Positions 7,757 through 7,816 of a DNA stretch of 7,816 nucleotides are shown here, piece after piece. The stretch is from UBA3263 sp964554335 (lineage in GTDB: Bacteria; Bacteroidota; Bacteroidia; Bacteroidales; Muribaculaceae), in NCBI GenBank assembly GCA_964554335.1, contig CAZKOF010000070.1:1-7816 (forward strand), read 5' to 3'. Made by a program: the position numbers and the translations under genes. Position 1 is the stretch's first letter, and the number at the start of each line of letters is the position of its first letter. The notes under the pieces are model-generated. The model saw only the letters and a list, made by a program, of their open reading frames with translations. It was not told the origin of the DNA and did not search any database.

Positions 7757-7816
7757 TTTAACTTAAGGTAGGTTCTATTAATTGGTTTATCAGCGCGTAA
7801 TGCAGAACCCCAAAAG
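7757..7816 (-). repeat. Right copy of the 60-bp inverted repeat bounding the window
   Basis: This is the inverse of bases 1-60 with one mismatch (59 of 60 identical) and ends at the last base of the window. It lies 169 bp upstream of the susC-like start codon and about 100 bp upstream of the -33 box candidate. Because the copies are inverted, both read identically going inward: one leads into the 3' end of the operon, the other into its 5' end. Between this repeat and the promoter candidate (7658-7756) I see only AT-rich sequence and short palindromes. Confidence 0.9.

Noticed and set aside
1..7816. The window as a complete circular plasmid or phage-like molecule.
   Set aside because: A circular molecule cut by assembly would show direct terminal repeats. 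Here they are inverted, and there are no replication genes.

Overview
The window carries one polysaccharide-utilisation-type operon from a Bacteroidota member, most likely order Bacteroidales. The basis is a SusC-like TonB-dependent transporter, a SusD-like lipoprotein and a third surface lipoprotein in fixed order, start codons without Shine-Dalgarno sequences, and a Bacteroidetes-style promoter candidate. The moderately GC-rich coding sequence would suit Muribaculaceae or a relative better than low-GC Bacteroides, but that is a guess.

Layout: all three genes are on the minus strand, so transcription runs from high to low coordinates. From right to left there is an inverted-repeat copy (7757-7816), a leader with a promoter candidate (about 7627-7657), the susC-like gene (7587-4408), the susD-like gene (4380-2104), a DUF1735-like lipoprotein gene with a C-terminal F5/8-type-C-like domain (2063-333), a 171-bp palindromic MITE/REP-like element (138-308), a hairpin that looks like the operon terminator (64-100), and the other inverted-repeat copy (1-60). 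The genes are 27 and 40 bp apart and intact, and probably form one transcript. No regulator, glycan-degrading enzyme, transposase, recombinase, tRNA or CRISPR array is present.

How the genes work together: the SusC-like protein is expected to be the outer-membrane channel powered through TonB. The SusD-like lipoprotein is expected to be its surface lid and ligand-capture partner, and the third lipoprotein an accessory surface glycan-binding protein. The substrate cannot be read from this sequence.

The most unusual signal is architectural. The first 60 and last 60 bases are inverted copies of each other (59 of 60 identical, the first 51 perfect), so the whole operon with its own promoter and terminator candidates sits between inverted repeats. 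This could mean an invertible or mobile nutrient-uptake cassette. It could also mean two copies of an unrelated repeat or insertion sequence in opposite orientation at which an assembly broke. Nothing outside the repeats is visible, so the window alone cannot decide.
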